In this document: one piece after another, positions 50,353 through 60,171 of the stretch
Layout: each line of letters begins with the position of its first letter
How positions within the stretch are numbered: position 1 is the first letter of the stretch
Assembly: GCA_945919075.1 (NCBI GenBank)
Contig: CAMEIX010000002.1
Location: 1 to 64,000, forward strand
Direction: 5' to 3'
From: an uncultured Lachnospiraceae bacterium
GTDB lineage: Bacteria > Bacillota > Clostridia > Lachnospirales > Lachnospiraceae
DNA length: 64,000 nucleotides
Notes under the pieces: model-generated
Seen by the model: the letters and a program-made list of their open reading frames with translations, nothing else
Told to the model about the DNA's origin: nothing
Database searches by the model: none
Position numbers and translations under genes: made by a program

Positions 50353-52095
50353 ATGGCTTTTGACGGCGTTACCGTGGCGGGTCTGGTGGCAGAAATGCAG
50401 GACAGACTCGTGGGCGGAAGAATATATAAAATTGCGCAGCCGGAACCGGATGAACTGATACTTACCATCAGGCAGCCGGCCGGACAATACCGGGTATTGC
50501 TGTCGGCAGGAGCGACCCTGCCGCTTATTTATCTGACGGAAAGCAATAAACAAAGTCCCATGACGGCACCGAATTTCTGTATGCTTCTTCGAAAACACTT
50601 GCAGAACGGCAGGATTACGGCCATAACCCAGCCGGGACTGGAAAGAATCGTAAACATCGAGATGGAACATTTGAATGAAATGGGAGATCTCTGCAGAAAA
50701 AAACTGATTGTGGAAATCATGGGAAAACACAGTAATATTATTTTCTGCGATGAGGAAGACACCATTATCGACAGTATTAAGAGAGTGTCTGCCATGGTCA
50801 GCTCTGTACGTGAGGTGCTGCCGGGAAAGAAGTATTTTGTGGCGGATACCATGCACAAAAAGGATATTATGGGGGTCACCAAAGAGGAATTTACTCCCCT
50901 CTTTACGGACAGTGCAAAACCCTTATTTAAGGCAATTTATACGAATTTTACGGGAATTTCCCCAATTCTGGCACAGGAGATATGTTTTCGGGCAGGGTTA
51001 GACGGGGAAATATCTACAGCGGCTTTAAACGAAGAGGATATTGAGAAGCTCTATAAAGAAGCAGACAAACTTAGAGAGCAGATTTTAAACCGGGAGTTTA
51101 GACCCTGCATGGTTTATGAAGGCAAGAAACCGGTGGAATTTGCCGCATTTCCTTTGGAACTGTACCGGGACGAGGCACACCGTCTCATTCCCATGGAATC
51201 CATGTCCGCCCTGATTGAGCAGTATTATGCGGAGAAAAACGCCGTTATCCGCATCCGGCAGCGCAGCGTAGATTTGAACCGGATTGTACAGACGGCATTG
51301 GAGCGAAATGTTAAGAAATATGATTTGCAGATGCAGCAGATGAAGGATACGGAAAAAAGAGATCTTTACCGTGTCTATGGAGAGTTGCTTAATACCTACG
51401 GTTACGGTGTGGAGCCCGGAGCCAAGAGTATGGAAGCCGAAAACTATTATACCGGCGAAATGGTTACCATTCCCCTTGATGAGACCTTAAGCGCAAGTGA
51501 AAATGCTAAGAAATACTTTGATAAATACAATAAGTTGAAAAGGACTTACGAAGCCCTTGCTTCCCTTACCGAGGAGGTAAAGCAGGAAATCGAACACCTT
51601 AGAAGTGTGGATACAGCACTTAAGATTGCCATGAATGAAGAGGATCTGGTGCAGATAAAGGAAGAATTGGCAGAGAGCGGATATATCCGCCGTAAGGGTG
51701 GCGGTAAGAAGGTGAAGGTTACCAGTAAGCCCTTCCATTACGTAAGCAGCGACGGTTACGATATCTATGTGGGGAAAAACAACTTGCAAAATGAGGAACT
51801 GACCTTTAAGTTCGCTACCGGCAATGACTGGTGGTTCCATGCCAAAGGCTGTCCCGGCTCCCATGTGGTGGTAAAATTAAAGGGAAATGAGGAACTGCCG
51901 GACCGTACCTTTGAAGAGGCAGCGAGCCTTGCGGCATATTATTCGGCAGGACGTGAGCAGGATAAAGTAGAAGTGGATTACATCCAGAAAAAGCATGTGA
52001 AAAAGCCTGCCGGTGCCAAGCCGGGCTTTGTGGTTTATTATACGAATTTTTCTATGGTTGCGGAACCGGATATATCTCAAATCAGGCAGGTGTAG
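50353..52095 (+). CDS. rqcH: Rqc2/RqcH ribosome quality-control protein (NFACT)
   Basis: 580 residues with the NFACT-N, coiled-coil and NFACT-R layout. The start MAFDGVTVAGLVAEMQDRLVGGRIYKI and the C-terminal KPFHYVSSDGYDIYVGKNN with NDWWFHAKGCPGSHVVVK and KKHVKKPAGAKPGFV are diagnostic. RqcH binds obstructed 50S subunits and adds alanine tails to stalled peptides. Older annotations call it fibronectin-binding protein. GAGATTATT precedes the ATG; it follows the flippase by 9 bp. Confidence 0.95.
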   Translation: MAFDGVTVAGLVAEMQDRLVGGRIYKIAQPEPDELILTIRQPAGQYRVLLSAGATLPLIYLTESNKQSPMTAPNFCMLLRKHLQNGRITAITQPGLERIVNIEMEHLNEMGDLCRKKLIVEIMGKHSNIIFCDEEDTIIDSIKRVSAMVSSVREVLPGKKYFVADTMHKKDIMGVTKEEFTPLFTDSAKPLFKAIYTNFTGISPILAQEICFRAGLDGEISTAALNEEDIEKLYKEADKLREQILNREFRPCMVYEGKKPVEFAAFPLELYRDEAHRLIPMESMSALIEQYYAEKNAVIRIRQRSVDLNRIVQTALERNVKKYDLQMQQMKDTEKRDLYRVYGELLNTYGYGVEPGAKSMEAENYYTGEMVTIPLDETLSASENAKKYFDKYNKLKRTYEALASLTEEVKQEIEHLRSVDTALKIAMNEEDLVQIKEELAESGYIRRKGGGKKVKVTSKPFHYVSSDGYDIYVGKNNLQNEELTFKFATGNDWWFHAKGCPGSHVVVKLKGNEELPDRTFEEAASLAAYYSAGREQDKVEVDYIQKKHVKKPAGAKPGFVVYYTNFSMVAEPDISQIRQV

Positions 52096-52134
52096 GAAGA
52101 TCGGAATTTATAAAATTTTAACAAAGGCGAAAAC

Positions 52135-52163
52135 TTGACGAAAGCATTGGTTTTTACTATAAT
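52135..52163 (+). promoter_or_regulatory. Promoter of the yicC-gmk-rpoZ operon
   Basis: TTGACG (52135-52140), 17 bp, TATAAT (52158-52163), near-consensus. A short ATGCAG/CTGCAT hairpin lies in the leader. Confidence 0.85.
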
Positions 52164-52216
52164 GTTTTCTGTATGCAGTGAAAGATGGGGAATAGCTGCA
52201 TGGGAAGGGTAAAAAA

Positions 52217-53095
52217 ATGATAAAAAGCATGACGGGGTTCGGTAGATGCGAACTCATGGAGGGAAACCGTAAATTTACGGTGGAAATGAAATCGGTTAAT
52301 CACAGGTATCTGGATGTCAATATCAAGATGCCCAAGAAACTCAATTTTTTTGAGTCTTCCATAAGAAATGAATTAAAGAATTATATACAAAGAGGTAAGG
52401 TGGATATCTTTATCTCTTACGAAGATTTTTCCGAAACCACCGGCGTTGTCAAGTACAACAAGGAGATTGCAGGAGAGTATTTAACCTATCTTCGCCAGAT
52501 GGCAAACGATTTTGGCCTGGAAGACGACATTCGGACTTCCACTCTTTCCAGATATCCGGAAGTGTTTACCATGGAAGAGGTGACCGAGGACGAGGAAGAA
52601 ATCTGGAAGGAACTGGATAAAGCATTAAAGCAGGCCTGTGAAGCTTTTGTGGAGACCAGAATCAAGGAAGGCGCAAATTTAAAAGAGGACCTGATTCAGA
52701 AACTGGACGGCATGCTTGCCCATGTGGAGTTTATTACTGACCGTTCCCCGCAGATTGTTGCGGATTATAAGCAGAAGCTTACCGATAAGGTAAAGGATTT
52801 ATTACAGGATGCACAGGTGGATGAAAACAGGCTTTTAACAGAGGTTACCATTTTCGCGGATAAGGTCTGTGTGGATGAGGAACTGGTTCGTTTAAGAAGT
52901 CATATCGAGGCTACCAAGCAGGCACTGATTGATGGTGGAAGCATTGGCCGTAAACTGGATTTTATTGCCCAGGAAATGAACCGGGAATCCAATACCATAT
53001 TAAGCAAAACTACCGATCTTGAAATTTCCAACCGTGCCATTGAGTTAAAGACCGAGATTGAGAAGGTCAGGGAACAGATTCAGAATATCGAATAA
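52217..53095 (+). CDS. YicC/YloC-family endoribonuclease
   Basis: 292 residues. The start MIKSMTGFGRCE, VEMKSVNHRYLDVNIKMPKKL, and the C-terminal RLRSHIEATKQALIDGGSIGRKLDFIAQEMNRE are the family signature. The E. coli and Bacillus members are endoribonucleases acting on small RNAs and mRNA. It heads the conserved yloC-gmk-rpoZ order of Firmicutes. Spacing to gmk is 12 bp. Confidence 0.93.
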   Translation: MIKSMTGFGRCELMEGNRKFTVEMKSVNHRYLDVNIKMPKKLNFFESSIRNELKNYIQRGKVDIFISYEDFSETTGVVKYNKEIAGEYLTYLRQMANDFGLEDDIRTSTLSRYPEVFTMEEVTEDEEEIWKELDKALKQACEAFVETRIKEGANLKEDLIQKLDGMLAHVEFITDRSPQIVADYKQKLTDKVKDLLQDAQVDENRLLTEVTIFADKVCVDEELVRLRSHIEATKQALIDGGSIGRKLDFIAQEMNRESNTILSKTTDLEISNRAIELKTEIEKVREQIQNIE

Positions 53096-53107
53096 TAAGG
53101 AGCCAGA

Positions 53108-53737
53108 ATGGAAAAAGGGATTTTGATTGTTCTTTCCGGATTTTCAGGTGCCGGCAAAGGTACTCTTATGAAAGAACTTATGAAAACTTATGACAACTAT
53201 GCGTTGTCCGTTTCCATGACCACCCGCAGCCCCAGAGAAGGGGAAGAGGACGGCAGAGAATATTTTTTCAGAGACCGGAAAGTATTTGAAGAAAAGATTG
53301 CACAAAACGGATTTATAGAGTATGCTGAATATTGCGGAAATTATTATGGTACACCCCGGGATTATGTAGAAGCCAAACTTGAGGAAGGCAAGGACGTAAT
53401 CCTAGAGATTGAAATCCAGGGGATGCGTAAGGTAAAAGCCATGTTTCCCAAGATGCTTTCCCTGTTTGTAACACCGCCAAGTGCCCGGGAATTAGAAAAG
53501 AGACTTCGTGGCAGGGGTACCGAAACAGAAGAAGTGATTAAGAAAAGATTATCACGCGCCACCGAAGAAGCAGAGGGCGTTGAGGATTATGAATACATTG
53601 TAATCAATGATGATCTGAAAACCTGTGTGGAGGAGATCCATGGCATTGTAAAAGCAGCCAAAAGAGCGACTCTGCGCAATGAAGGGTTTATTAAACAAAT
53701 CAAAGAAGAACTGAATGTTCTTTCGGAAGGAGAATAA
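53108..53737 (+). CDS. gmk: Guanylate kinase
   Basis: 209 residues. P-loop GFSGAGKGT (11-19), GMP-binding SMTTRSPREGEEDGREYFF and IEIQGMRKVKAMFP are standard. GMK makes GDP from GMP. AAGGAGCCAGA precedes the ATG. One base separates its stop from the rpoZ ATG. Confidence 0.96.
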   Translation: MEKGILIVLSGFSGAGKGTLMKELMKTYDNYALSVSMTTRSPREGEEDGREYFFRDRKVFEEKIAQNGFIEYAEYCGNYYGTPRDYVEAKLEEGKDVILEIEIQGMRKVKAMFPKMLSLFVTPPSARELEKRLRGRGTETEEVIKKRLSRATEEAEGVEDYEYIVINDDLKTCVEEIHGIVKAAKRATLRNEGFIKQIKEELNVLSEGE

Positions 53738-53738
53738 T

Positions 53739-53984
53739 ATGTTACATCCATCTTATACTGATTTAATGAAGGTCGTGAATGCCGATGTAGAACCCGGTGA
53801 AGAACCTGTGGTAAGCAGCAGATACTCCATCGTAATGGCAACCAGCAAAAGAGCAAGACAGATAATTGCAGGTGATGAACCCTTGGTGGAGAGCGCAGGA
53901 AAGAAACCTCTTTCCATCGCCGTGGAAGAATTGAACGAGGGTAAGATTAAGATTATCAACGACGAAGAAGAAACTGCAGAATAA
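53739..53984 (+). CDS. rpoZ: RNA polymerase omega subunit
   Basis: 81 residues from the ATG at 53739, which follows CGGAAGGAGAATAAT. The omega signature RYSIVMATSKRARQI and KPLSIAVEELNEGKI is clear. It aids RNA polymerase assembly and ppGpp effects. The upstream in-frame extension belongs to gmk and is not part of it. Confidence 0.93.
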   Translation: MLHPSYTDLMKVVNADVEPGEEPVVSSRYSIVMATSKRARQIIAGDEPLVESAGKKPLSIAVEELNEGKIKIINDEEETAE

Positions 53985-53991
53985 AATCAAG

Positions 53992-54028
53992 AAAGAGAAA
54001 GACCGGTTCGGGATTTCTCTTTATTGTT
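53992..54028 (+). terminator. Weak terminator after rpoZ
   Basis: AAAGAGAAA (53992-54000) pairs with TTTCTCTTT (54014-54022), followed by ATTGTT. The stem is AT-rich, so readthrough into rimO is likely. Confidence 0.5.
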
Positions 54029-54047
54029 ATAGGGAGAAAGGGTATTT

Positions 54048-55385
54048 ATGAAAATACTTTTTGTATCACTTGGCTGTGATAAGAACCTGGTGGATACGGA
54101 GATGATGCTTGGACAGTTGTCCGAAAAAGGCTATGAATTTACGGATGACGAGGAGGAAGCGGATATTGTAGTAGTGAATACCTGCTGCTTTATCGGGGAT
54201 GCCAAAGAAGAAAGCATCAATATGCTCTTGGAAATGGCAAAGTTAAAGGAAGAAGGAAAAATAAAGGCTTTGCTTGCTACGGGGTGTCTGGCACAGCGCT
54301 ATAAAGAAGAAATTCAGAAAGAAATTCCGGAAGTGGATGCCATTCTGGGCACCATGTCCATCGACAAAATTGTGGAAGCACTGGACAAAGTTCTTACTAA
54401 CACACCGGAAAACTTTTTTAAGGACATAAATGACGTACCGGTTTACGGAAAAAAACGAATTGTGACTACGGGCGGGCATTACGCATATCTTAAGATTGCG
54501 GAGGGATGCGATAAACACTGTACTTACTGTATCATTCCGAAGGTGCGTGGGTCTTACCGCTCCGTACCCATGGAGGTTCTGGTGAAGGAAGCGAGAGAAC
54601 TTTCCGAAAAAGGGGTGAAGGAGCTTATTTTAGTAGCCCAGGAGACTACCCTTTACGGGAAAGACCTGTACGGCAAAAAGAGTCTGCCCGAGCTTTTACA
54701 CCGGCTGGCAGAGATTCCTGGTATTTACTGGATCCGGATTTTATACTGCTATCCTGAGGAAATTGATGACGAATTGATAGAAGCCATCAAAACAGAAGAA
54801 AAGGTCTGTCACTATCTGGATATTCCGATTCAGCACGGCTCGGATGCGGTCTTGAAACGGATGGGACGAAAAACCACAAAGGCGGATTTGACGAATATCA
54901 TTGCAAAGCTACGCCGTGAAATTCCGGATATCTGTCTTAGGACCACCTTGATTTCAGGCTTTCCGGGGGAAACCAGGGAAGACTTTGAGGAATGTTATAA
55001 TTTTGTAGACGAAAATGAATTTGACAGACTGGGAGTATTTACCTATTCCTGTGAGGAGGATACGGCGGCAGCCGAAATGCCGGATCAGATTGACGAAGAA
55101 GTAAAAAAGGACCGGCAGGCAGAGCTTATGGAACTGCAGCAGGAGATTGCATTTGAAAAGGCCTCTGCGATGATTGGAAAGGTGCTTACGGTGATGATAG
55201 AGGGAAAAGTGGCCGATGAGGATGTTTACGTGGCCAGAACTTACCGCGATGCGCCGAATGTGGACGGTTATCTGTTCCTTAATACCACAGCAAACCTGAT
55301 GACGGGTGATTTTGTCCGGGTTTTGGTTACTGATTACAATGAATACGACTTGATAGGAGAGATTTATCATGAATTTACCGAATAA
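54048..55385 (+). CDS. rimO: Ribosomal protein S12 methylthiotransferase RimO
   Basis: 445 residues of the radical-SAM methylthiotransferases. The N-terminal UPF0004 domain has cysteines in SLGCDKNLVDTEM, NTCCFIGDA and ATGCLAQRY; the radical SAM cluster is CDKHCTYC. PIQHGSDAVLKRMGR and a C-terminal TRAM domain complete it. RimO modifies Asp of S12. The 3' end overlaps pgsA by 17 bp. Confidence 0.95.
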   Translation: MKILFVSLGCDKNLVDTEMMLGQLSEKGYEFTDDEEEADIVVVNTCCFIGDAKEESINMLLEMAKLKEEGKIKALLATGCLAQRYKEEIQKEIPEVDAILGTMSIDKIVEALDKVLTNTPENFFKDINDVPVYGKKRIVTTGGHYAYLKIAEGCDKHCTYCIIPKVRGSYRSVPMEVLVKEARELSEKGVKELILVAQETTLYGKDLYGKKSLPELLHRLAEIPGIYWIRILYCYPEEIDDELIEAIKTEEKVCHYLDIPIQHGSDAVLKRMGRKTTKADLTNIIAKLRREIPDICLRTTLISGFPGETREDFEECYNFVDENEFDRLGVFTYSCEEDTAAAEMPDQIDEEVKKDRQAELMELQQEIAFEKASAMIGKVLTVMIEGKVADEDVYVARTYRDAPNVDGYLFLNTTANLMTGDFVRVLVTDYNEYDLIGEIYHEFTE

Positions 55386-55938
55386 ACTTACCATTTTCCG
55401 TGTGATTCTTATTTTGCCCTTTGTACTGCTGCTTTTGGGAGGATTTCATCAGTGGCCGTGGTTTATGGCTGTCTGTGGCAGCTTTATAGAATATGTGGAC
55501 TATATTGCACTTGGCATTTTCATCGTGGCAAGTCTGACTGATTTATTAGACGGTAAGATTGCAAGAAAGTATAATCTGGTTACCAATTTCGGCAAATTTA
55601 TGGATCCTCTGGCTGACAAACTTCTTGTCTGTGCGGCTTTAATCTGCCTTGTGGAAATGTGCCGCATTCCTTCCTGGATTGTGATTATTATTATCAGTCG
55701 GGAGTTTATTATCAGCGGATTCAGACTGATTGCCAGCGATAAGGGCGTGGTTATTGCGGCAAATTACTGGGGAAAATTTAAGACCACATTTCAGATGGTA
55801 ATGGTATGTCTGATGATTGCCAACATTGAGAAGCTTCAGATTGTGACGGATATTGTGATGTGGATTGCACTGGCACTTACCGTCATTTCCCTGATAGATT
55901 ACATCTGGAAAAATAAGAGTGTAATGGCGGATAATTAG
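55369..55938 (+). CDS. pgsA: CDP-diacylglycerol--glycerol-3-phosphate 3-phosphatidyltransferase
   Basis: 189 residues and about five membrane helices. The CDP-alcohol phosphotransferase motif D-G-x2-A-R-x8-G-x3-D-x3-D is seen in LLDGKIARKYNLVTNFGKF followed by MDPLADK. It makes phosphatidylglycerophosphate for membrane lipids. It overlaps rimO and lies 2 bp before cinA, the common pgsA-cinA-recA arrangement. Confidence 0.94.
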   Translation: MNLPNKLTIFRVILILPFVLLLLGGFHQWPWFMAVCGSFIEYVDYIALGIFIVASLTDLLDGKIARKYNLVTNFGKFMDPLADKLLVCAALICLVEMCRIPSWIVIIIISREFIISGFRLIASDKGVVIAANYWGKFKTTFQMVMVCLMIANIEKLQIVTDIVMWIALALTVISLIDYIWKNKSVMADN

Positions 55939-55940
55939 TT

Positions 55941-56414
55941 ATGGAAAAAACATCGGAAGAAATTTTGGTTGAAAAACTGCTTAATAAGAATATGACCGTA
56001 ACAAGTGCGGAATCCTGCAGCGGGGGACTGATTTCAGGGAAAATTGTCAATGTTGCAGGGGTGTCCGCTGCCTTCCCGGGAGGCTTTGTTACCTATGCAA
56101 ATGAAGCCAAGGTGAAGCTGCTTCATGTAAACGAAGAGACCCTTGATAAGTACGGTGCCGTCAGTTCCTTTGTGGCGCATGAGATGGCAGTGGGAGCAAA
56201 AACGGTAATGGGGACGGATTGTGCCATTGCCGTGACCGGTATCGCAGGTCCGGATGGCGGAACCAAAGAAAAGCCGGTAGGGCTTGTTTATATTGCCACT
56301 TTGTGTGGAGAGAAGGAGCTTATTACCGAAAATCATTTTTCAGGCAGCCGCATGGAAATACGGAATCAGGTTGCAGAGAAAGCCATAAAGCAGTTAACCG
56401 ATATGCTCGGTTAG
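55941..56414 (+). CDS. Stand-alone CinA C-terminal domain (NMN amidohydrolase family)
   Basis: 157 residues covering only the C-terminal domain of CinA: TSAESCSGGLISGKIVNVAGVS, FVTYANEAKVKLLHV and VTGIAGPDGGTKEKPVGLVYI. The domain deamidates nicotinamide mononucleotide in PncC-type proteins. The N-terminal MoCF-like domain of full CinA, common before recA in Bacilli, is absent. It follows pgsA by 2 bp and precedes recA. Confidence 0.92.
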   Translation: MEKTSEEILVEKLLNKNMTVTSAESCSGGLISGKIVNVAGVSAAFPGGFVTYANEAKVKLLHVNEETLDKYGAVSSFVAHEMAVGAKTVMGTDCAIAVTGIAGPDGGTKEKPVGLVYIATLCGEKELITENHFSGSRMEIRNQVAEKAIKQLTDMLG

Positions 56415-56607
56415 AAATTTCGGGTTTACATTTTTGGGGTTACATGATACAGTAATTTATATCACTTAATCTTTTGGTCACATCCGGCATTTCGCCACCA
56501 ATCCCAATTTTTAAGTGAAAAACTAAATAAAAAGGAGGAGGTGGCTGCCATTGAGGGAGTTTTATTGTACTCTGAATGTGTTATGAATGTATTATAGCAA
56601 AAAATGA
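56415..56607. other. Intergenic region upstream of the recA promoter
   Basis: No convincing gene is seen. A strong Shine-Dalgarno-like AAAAAGGAGGAGG near 56530 is followed by TTG and only an 11-codon frame (MREFYCTLNVL), which may be a relic or chance. The region otherwise shows no clear hairpin. Confidence 0.4.
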
Positions 56608-56659
56608 TTGACAAAATCGAACAAATGTTTTATTCTAAATAAAGACAGAACATTTGTTC
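56608..56659 (+). promoter_or_regulatory. recA promoter with two LexA (SOS) boxes
   Basis: TTGACA (56608-56613), 17 bp, TATTCT (56631-56636). Box one, CGAACAAATGTTTT (56618-56631), fills the spacer; box two, the perfect palindrome GAACATTTGTTC (56648-56659), lies downstream of the -10. Both fit the Gram-positive GAAC-N4-GTTC pattern. recA is therefore SOS-regulated. Confidence 0.92.
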
Positions 56660-56676
56660 CTTAAAAGGAGAAAAAC

Positions 56677-57696
56677 ATGGAAAGAGATGAAAAATTAAAA
56701 GCACTGGATGCTGCACTTGTACAGATTGAGAAACAATATGGAAAGGGTGCCGTTATGAAACTGGGTGACCCTTCGGCACAGATGAACGTAGAAACCATTC
56801 CCACCGGTTCTTTGAGCCTGGATGTGGCACTGGGGCTGGGAGGCATTCCTAAGGGAAGGATTATTGAAATCTATGGTCCTGAATCCAGTGGTAAGACCAC
56901 CGTTACCCTGCATATGATTGCAGAAGTACAGAAGAGAGGCGGCATTGCGGGCTTTATTGATGCAGAGCATGCTCTGGACCCCGTTTATGCGAAAAATATC
57001 GGAGTGGATATTGATAATTTGTATATTTCACAGCCGGACAGCGGTGAGCAGGCATTGGAAATTACGGAGACCATGGTTCGAAGCGGTGCCATTGATATTA
57101 TTGTAGTGGACTCTGTGGCAGCTTTGGTTCCCAAGGCAGAGATAGAAGGGGATATGGGCGACAGTCATGTGGGGCTGCAGGCGCGTCTGATGTCCCAGGC
57201 TTTACGTAAACTGACTGCCGTAATCAGCAAATCCAACTGTACCGTTGTATTCATCAACCAGTTGCGTGAGAAGGTAGGTGTGATGTTCGGAAATCCCGAA
57301 ACCACTACCGGAGGCCGTGCTCTTAAGTTCTATGCTTCCGTAAGACTGGATGTTCGTCGTATTGAATCCCTGAAACAGGCAGGAGAAGTAATTGGTAACC
57401 GTACCAGGGTTAAAGTGGTGAAGAATAAGATTGCACCGCCCTTTAAGGAAGCGGAATTCGATATCATGTTCGGCACCGGTATTTCCAAGGAGGGTGACAT
57501 TTTAGACCTTGCTACGGAAGTGGGTATTGTAAATAAGTCCGGGGCATGGTTTGCTTACGAGGGAAATAAAATTGGTCAGGGACGTGAAAATGCGAAGATT
57601 TATTTAAGAGAGAATCCTTCCGTATGTGAAGAAATGGAGAACAAAATCCGTGCACATTTTGGATTACTGGATCAGGATAAGAAAGAACAGGATTAA
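56677..57696 (+). CDS. recA: Recombinase RecA
   Basis: 339 residues, complete. Walker [10 protein letters not shown] (67-75), [12 protein letters not shown], the [14 protein letters not shown] loop and [17 protein letters not shown] are hallmark. RecA drives homologous recombination and LexA self-cleavage. AAAAGGAGAAAA precedes the ATG. The recX gene 27 bp downstream modulates it. Confidence 0.98.
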   Translation: MERDEKLKALDAALVQIEKQYGKGAVMKLGDPSAQMNVETIPTGSLSLDVALGLGGIPKGRIIEIYGPESSGKTTVTLHMIAEVQKRGGIAGFIDAEHALDPVYAKNIGVDIDNLYISQPDSGEQALEITETMVRSGAIDIIVVDSVAALVPKAEIEGDMGDSHVGLQARLMSQALRKLTAVISKSNCTVVFINQLREKVGVMFGNPETTTGGRALKFYASVRLDVRRIESLKQAGEVIGNRTRVKVVKNKIAPPFKEAEFDIMFGTGISKEGDILDLATEVGIVNKSGAWFAYEGNKIGQGRENAKIYLRENPSVCEEMENKIRAHFGLLDQDKKEQD

Positions 57697-57723
57697 GCAT
57701 TTAACCGAAACGGAGTAAATTCA

Positions 57724-58332
57724 ATGACAGTTACCGGAATTATAAAGTTTTCGGAAAGTAAGAGAAAGATATATATTGACCAGGAATTCGCCTTTGTTTT
57801 ATACAAAGGCGATATTCATAAATATGGACTGGAAGAGGATAAGGAGCTGACGGAAGAGGTCTTTGAGGAGATTTATAAGGTTTTATTGCCAAAGCGTGCA
57901 AAACTCAGGGCTATGAACCTCTTAAAGAGCCGGGATTATACCGCACATCAGCTTCAGGCAAAACTTCTACAGGGACTTTATCCCCCGGAAATTGCAAAAC
58001 AGGCCGTGGAATATGTGAAAAGTTTTCATTATGTGGATGATGAGAGGTACGCAATTGCCTTCATCCGTTCCAACAATGTCAGAAAGAGCAGGAAGAGAAT
58101 GGTTCAGGATCTGCTGCAGAAGGGTATTTCCAAAGAAGTGGTGGAGAAAGCCCTTCAGATTTGTGAAGAGGACCATGATATTTTGGATGAGGATCGTCAG
58201 ATTGCCTTGCTGCTTGAAAAGAAGGGATTTCACAGGGAAACTGCAGATCAGAAGGAATTACAGAGAATTTATGGCTTTCTTATGAGAAAGGGTTTCTCGC
58301 AGGAAAATGTTTATCGTGCTATTTTTCCTTGA
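57724..58332 (+). CDS. recX: RecX regulatory protein
   Basis: 202 residues. The repeated three-helix units are visible: LLKSRDYTAHQLQAKLL, VDDERYAIAFIRSNNVRKSR and GISKEVVEKAL, with a final RIYGFLMRKGFSQENVYRAI. RecX inhibits RecA filaments and is typically encoded beside recA. The stop codon overlaps the -35 of the rny promoter. Confidence 0.92.
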   Translation: MTVTGIIKFSESKRKIYIDQEFAFVLYKGDIHKYGLEEDKELTEEVFEEIYKVLLPKRAKLRAMNLLKSRDYTAHQLQAKLLQGLYPPEIAKQAVEYVKSFHYVDDERYAIAFIRSNNVRKSRKRMVQDLLQKGISKEVVEKALQICEEDHDILDEDRQIALLLEKKGFHRETADQKELQRIYGFLMRKGFSQENVYRAIFP

Positions 58333-58407
58333 CAACAGGAACAATTTACTATAAACTAAATGTGTTGTATATTGCTTTTTAAAACGTATATCCGTTTTTT
58401 CGGATAT
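58329..58407 (+). promoter_or_regulatory. Promoter and leader hairpin of rny
   Basis: TTGACA (58329-58334), 17 bp, TAAACT (58352-58357). In the leader, ATATCCG (58388-58394) pairs with CGGATAT (58401-58407) around six T. The hairpin has no T-tract after it, so it is more likely a stability or control structure than a terminator. Confidence 0.6.
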
Positions 58408-58436
58408 GAAAATTTAATAAGGAGGTGCTCCTGTAC

Positions 58437-59990
58437 ATGGAATGGTTGTACGTATTGGGAGCGGTAGTAGTTACACTTCTTATCTCGATTCCCGTAACGG
58501 CAAAGGTTGCTGTAGCCAGACGTAAGAAATACGTGGAAGCTAAGTTGGGCGATGCCGATACCAAGGCAAGAGAGATTATTGATGAAGCTTTGAAAACTGC
58601 GGAAACCAAAAAGCGTGAGTCCTTATTGGAGATCAAGGAAGAGTCCATTCGTACCAAGAATGAACTGGATAAGGAGATTAAGGAACGAAGAGCGGAAGCT
58701 CAGCGCTATGAAAGAAGAATCCAGCAGAAAGAAGAGAACATCGACAAGAAGGCAGATGCTATCGAGCGCAAGGAACAGAGTCTGGCACAACGCGAAGAGT
58801 CTTTGAACAAGATGAAGGAAGAAGTGTCCAAACTTAACGAACAGCGAGTACAGGAACTCGAAAGAATTTCCGGTTTAACCTCTGAACAAGCAAAAGAATA
58901 TTTATTGAAAATTGTTGAAGATGAAGTAAAACATGAAACGGCCGTGATGATCAAGGAAATGGAGAGTCGCGCCAAAGAAGAAGCAGACAAGAAAGCAAAG
59001 GAATATGTGGTTAATGCAATTCAGAGATGCGCAGCAGATCATGTTTCTGAAACCACGATATCCGTTGTACAGCTGCCGAACGATGAAATGAAGGGTCGAA
59101 TCATCGGACGAGAGGGACGTAACATCAGAACCCTCGAGACCATGACCGGAGTGGATCTGATTATTGATGATACTCCGGAAGCAGTCATTCTTTCCGGATT
59201 TGATCCGATTCGTCGTGAAGTGGCAAGAGTTGCCCTTGAAAAACTGATTGTGGATGGACGTATTCATCCTGCAAGAATTGAAGAAACAGTTGAAAAGGCA
59301 CGAAAAGAAGTAGAGATTATGATTAAGGAAGAAGGCGAGGCAGCTACTCTTGAAGTAGGTGTTCACGGTATTCATCCCGAACTCGTAAGATTACTTGGTA
59401 AGATGAAATTTAGAACCAGTTATGGTCAGAATGCCCTTAAGCATTCTATCGAAGTTGCACAGTTATCCGGCCTTCTGGCAGCCGAAATGGGCTTGGATGT
59501 ACGTCTTGCAAAACGTGCAGGTCTGTTGCATGATATCGGTAAAGCTGTTGACCATGAAATGGAAGGATCACATATTCAACTTGGTTCCGAACTTTGTAAG
59601 AAGTACAAGGAGAATGCTGTAGTTATTAACGCAGTAGAATCTCACCACGGCGACGTGGAAGCTACATCCCTGATTGCATGTATTGTACAAGCTGCTGATA
59701 CAATATCCGCTGCAAGACCGGGCGCTAGAAGGGAAACATTGGAAACCTACACTAGCAGATTAAGACAGTTAGAAGAAATCACAAACAATTTCAAAGGTGT
59801 TGACAAATCTTTTGCTATTCAGGCTGGTAGGGAAGTTCGTGTAATGGTAGTTCCTGAACAGATTTCGGATGCTGACATGGTAGTATTGGCAAGGGATATT
59901 TCCAAACAGATTGAGACTGAAATGGAATATCCGGGACAGATTAAAGTCAATGTTATTCGTGAAAGCCGCGTAATTGATTACGCAAAATAA
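58437..59990 (+). CDS. rny: Ribonuclease Y
   Basis: 517 residues from the ATG at 58437, which follows AAGGAGGTG. An N-terminal membrane helix ([20 protein letters not shown]) is followed by a long coiled coil, a KH domain ([21 protein letters not shown] in part) and an HD domain ([12 protein letters not shown], then SHHGDVEA). RNase Y starts mRNA decay at the membrane in Firmicutes. It lies alone with its own promoter and terminator. Confidence 0.96.
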   Translation: MEWLYVLGAVVVTLLISIPVTAKVAVARRKKYVEAKLGDADTKAREIIDEALKTAETKKRESLLEIKEESIRTKNELDKEIKERRAEAQRYERRIQQKEENIDKKADAIERKEQSLAQREESLNKMKEEVSKLNEQRVQELERISGLTSEQAKEYLLKIVEDEVKHETAVMIKEMESRAKEEADKKAKEYVVNAIQRCAADHVSETTISVVQLPNDEMKGRIIGREGRNIRTLETMTGVDLIIDDTPEAVILSGFDPIRREVARVALEKLIVDGRIHPARIEETVEKARKEVEIMIKEEGEAATLEVGVHGIHPELVRLLGKMKFRTSYGQNALKHSIEVAQLSGLLAAEMGLDVRLAKRAGLLHDIGKAVDHEMEGSHIQLGSELCKKYKENAVVINAVESHHGDVEATSLIACIVQAADTISAARPGARRETLETYTSRLRQLEEITNNFKGVDKSFAIQAGREVRVMVVPEQISDADMVVLARDISKQIETEMEYPGQIKVNVIRESRVIDYAK

Positions 59991-60011
59991 TGAATAATTG
60001 AATAGTTGAAG

Positions 60012-60046
60012 GAAGCGTAAGAGTTTTTCTTACGCTTCTTTTTTTT
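60012..60046 (+). terminator. Terminator after rny
   Basis: GAAGCGTAAGA (60012-60022) pairs perfectly with TCTTACGCTTC (60028-60038), followed by eight T. Confidence 0.95.
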
Positions 60047-60171
60047 CTTGCAATTATAAACCTTATATAGTAAAATATACGCAATGTATGATTGTATACA
60101 ATAATTCGATTTAAGAGGAGAGCCCTGTGGGAGGCTATTATTTATGCGCTCCGGGCGGATTGTGAGGAATT

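Noticed and set aside
56530..56585. AAAAAGGAGGAGG followed by a TTG frame, resembling small type I toxin leaders
   Set aside because: The frame is only 11 codons with no hydrophobic stretch, so there is no toxin-like peptide to support it.
58388..58407. Hairpin ATATCCG/CGGATAT as terminator of recX
   Set aside because: No T-tract follows the stem and it lies downstream of the rny promoter, so it belongs to the rny leader.
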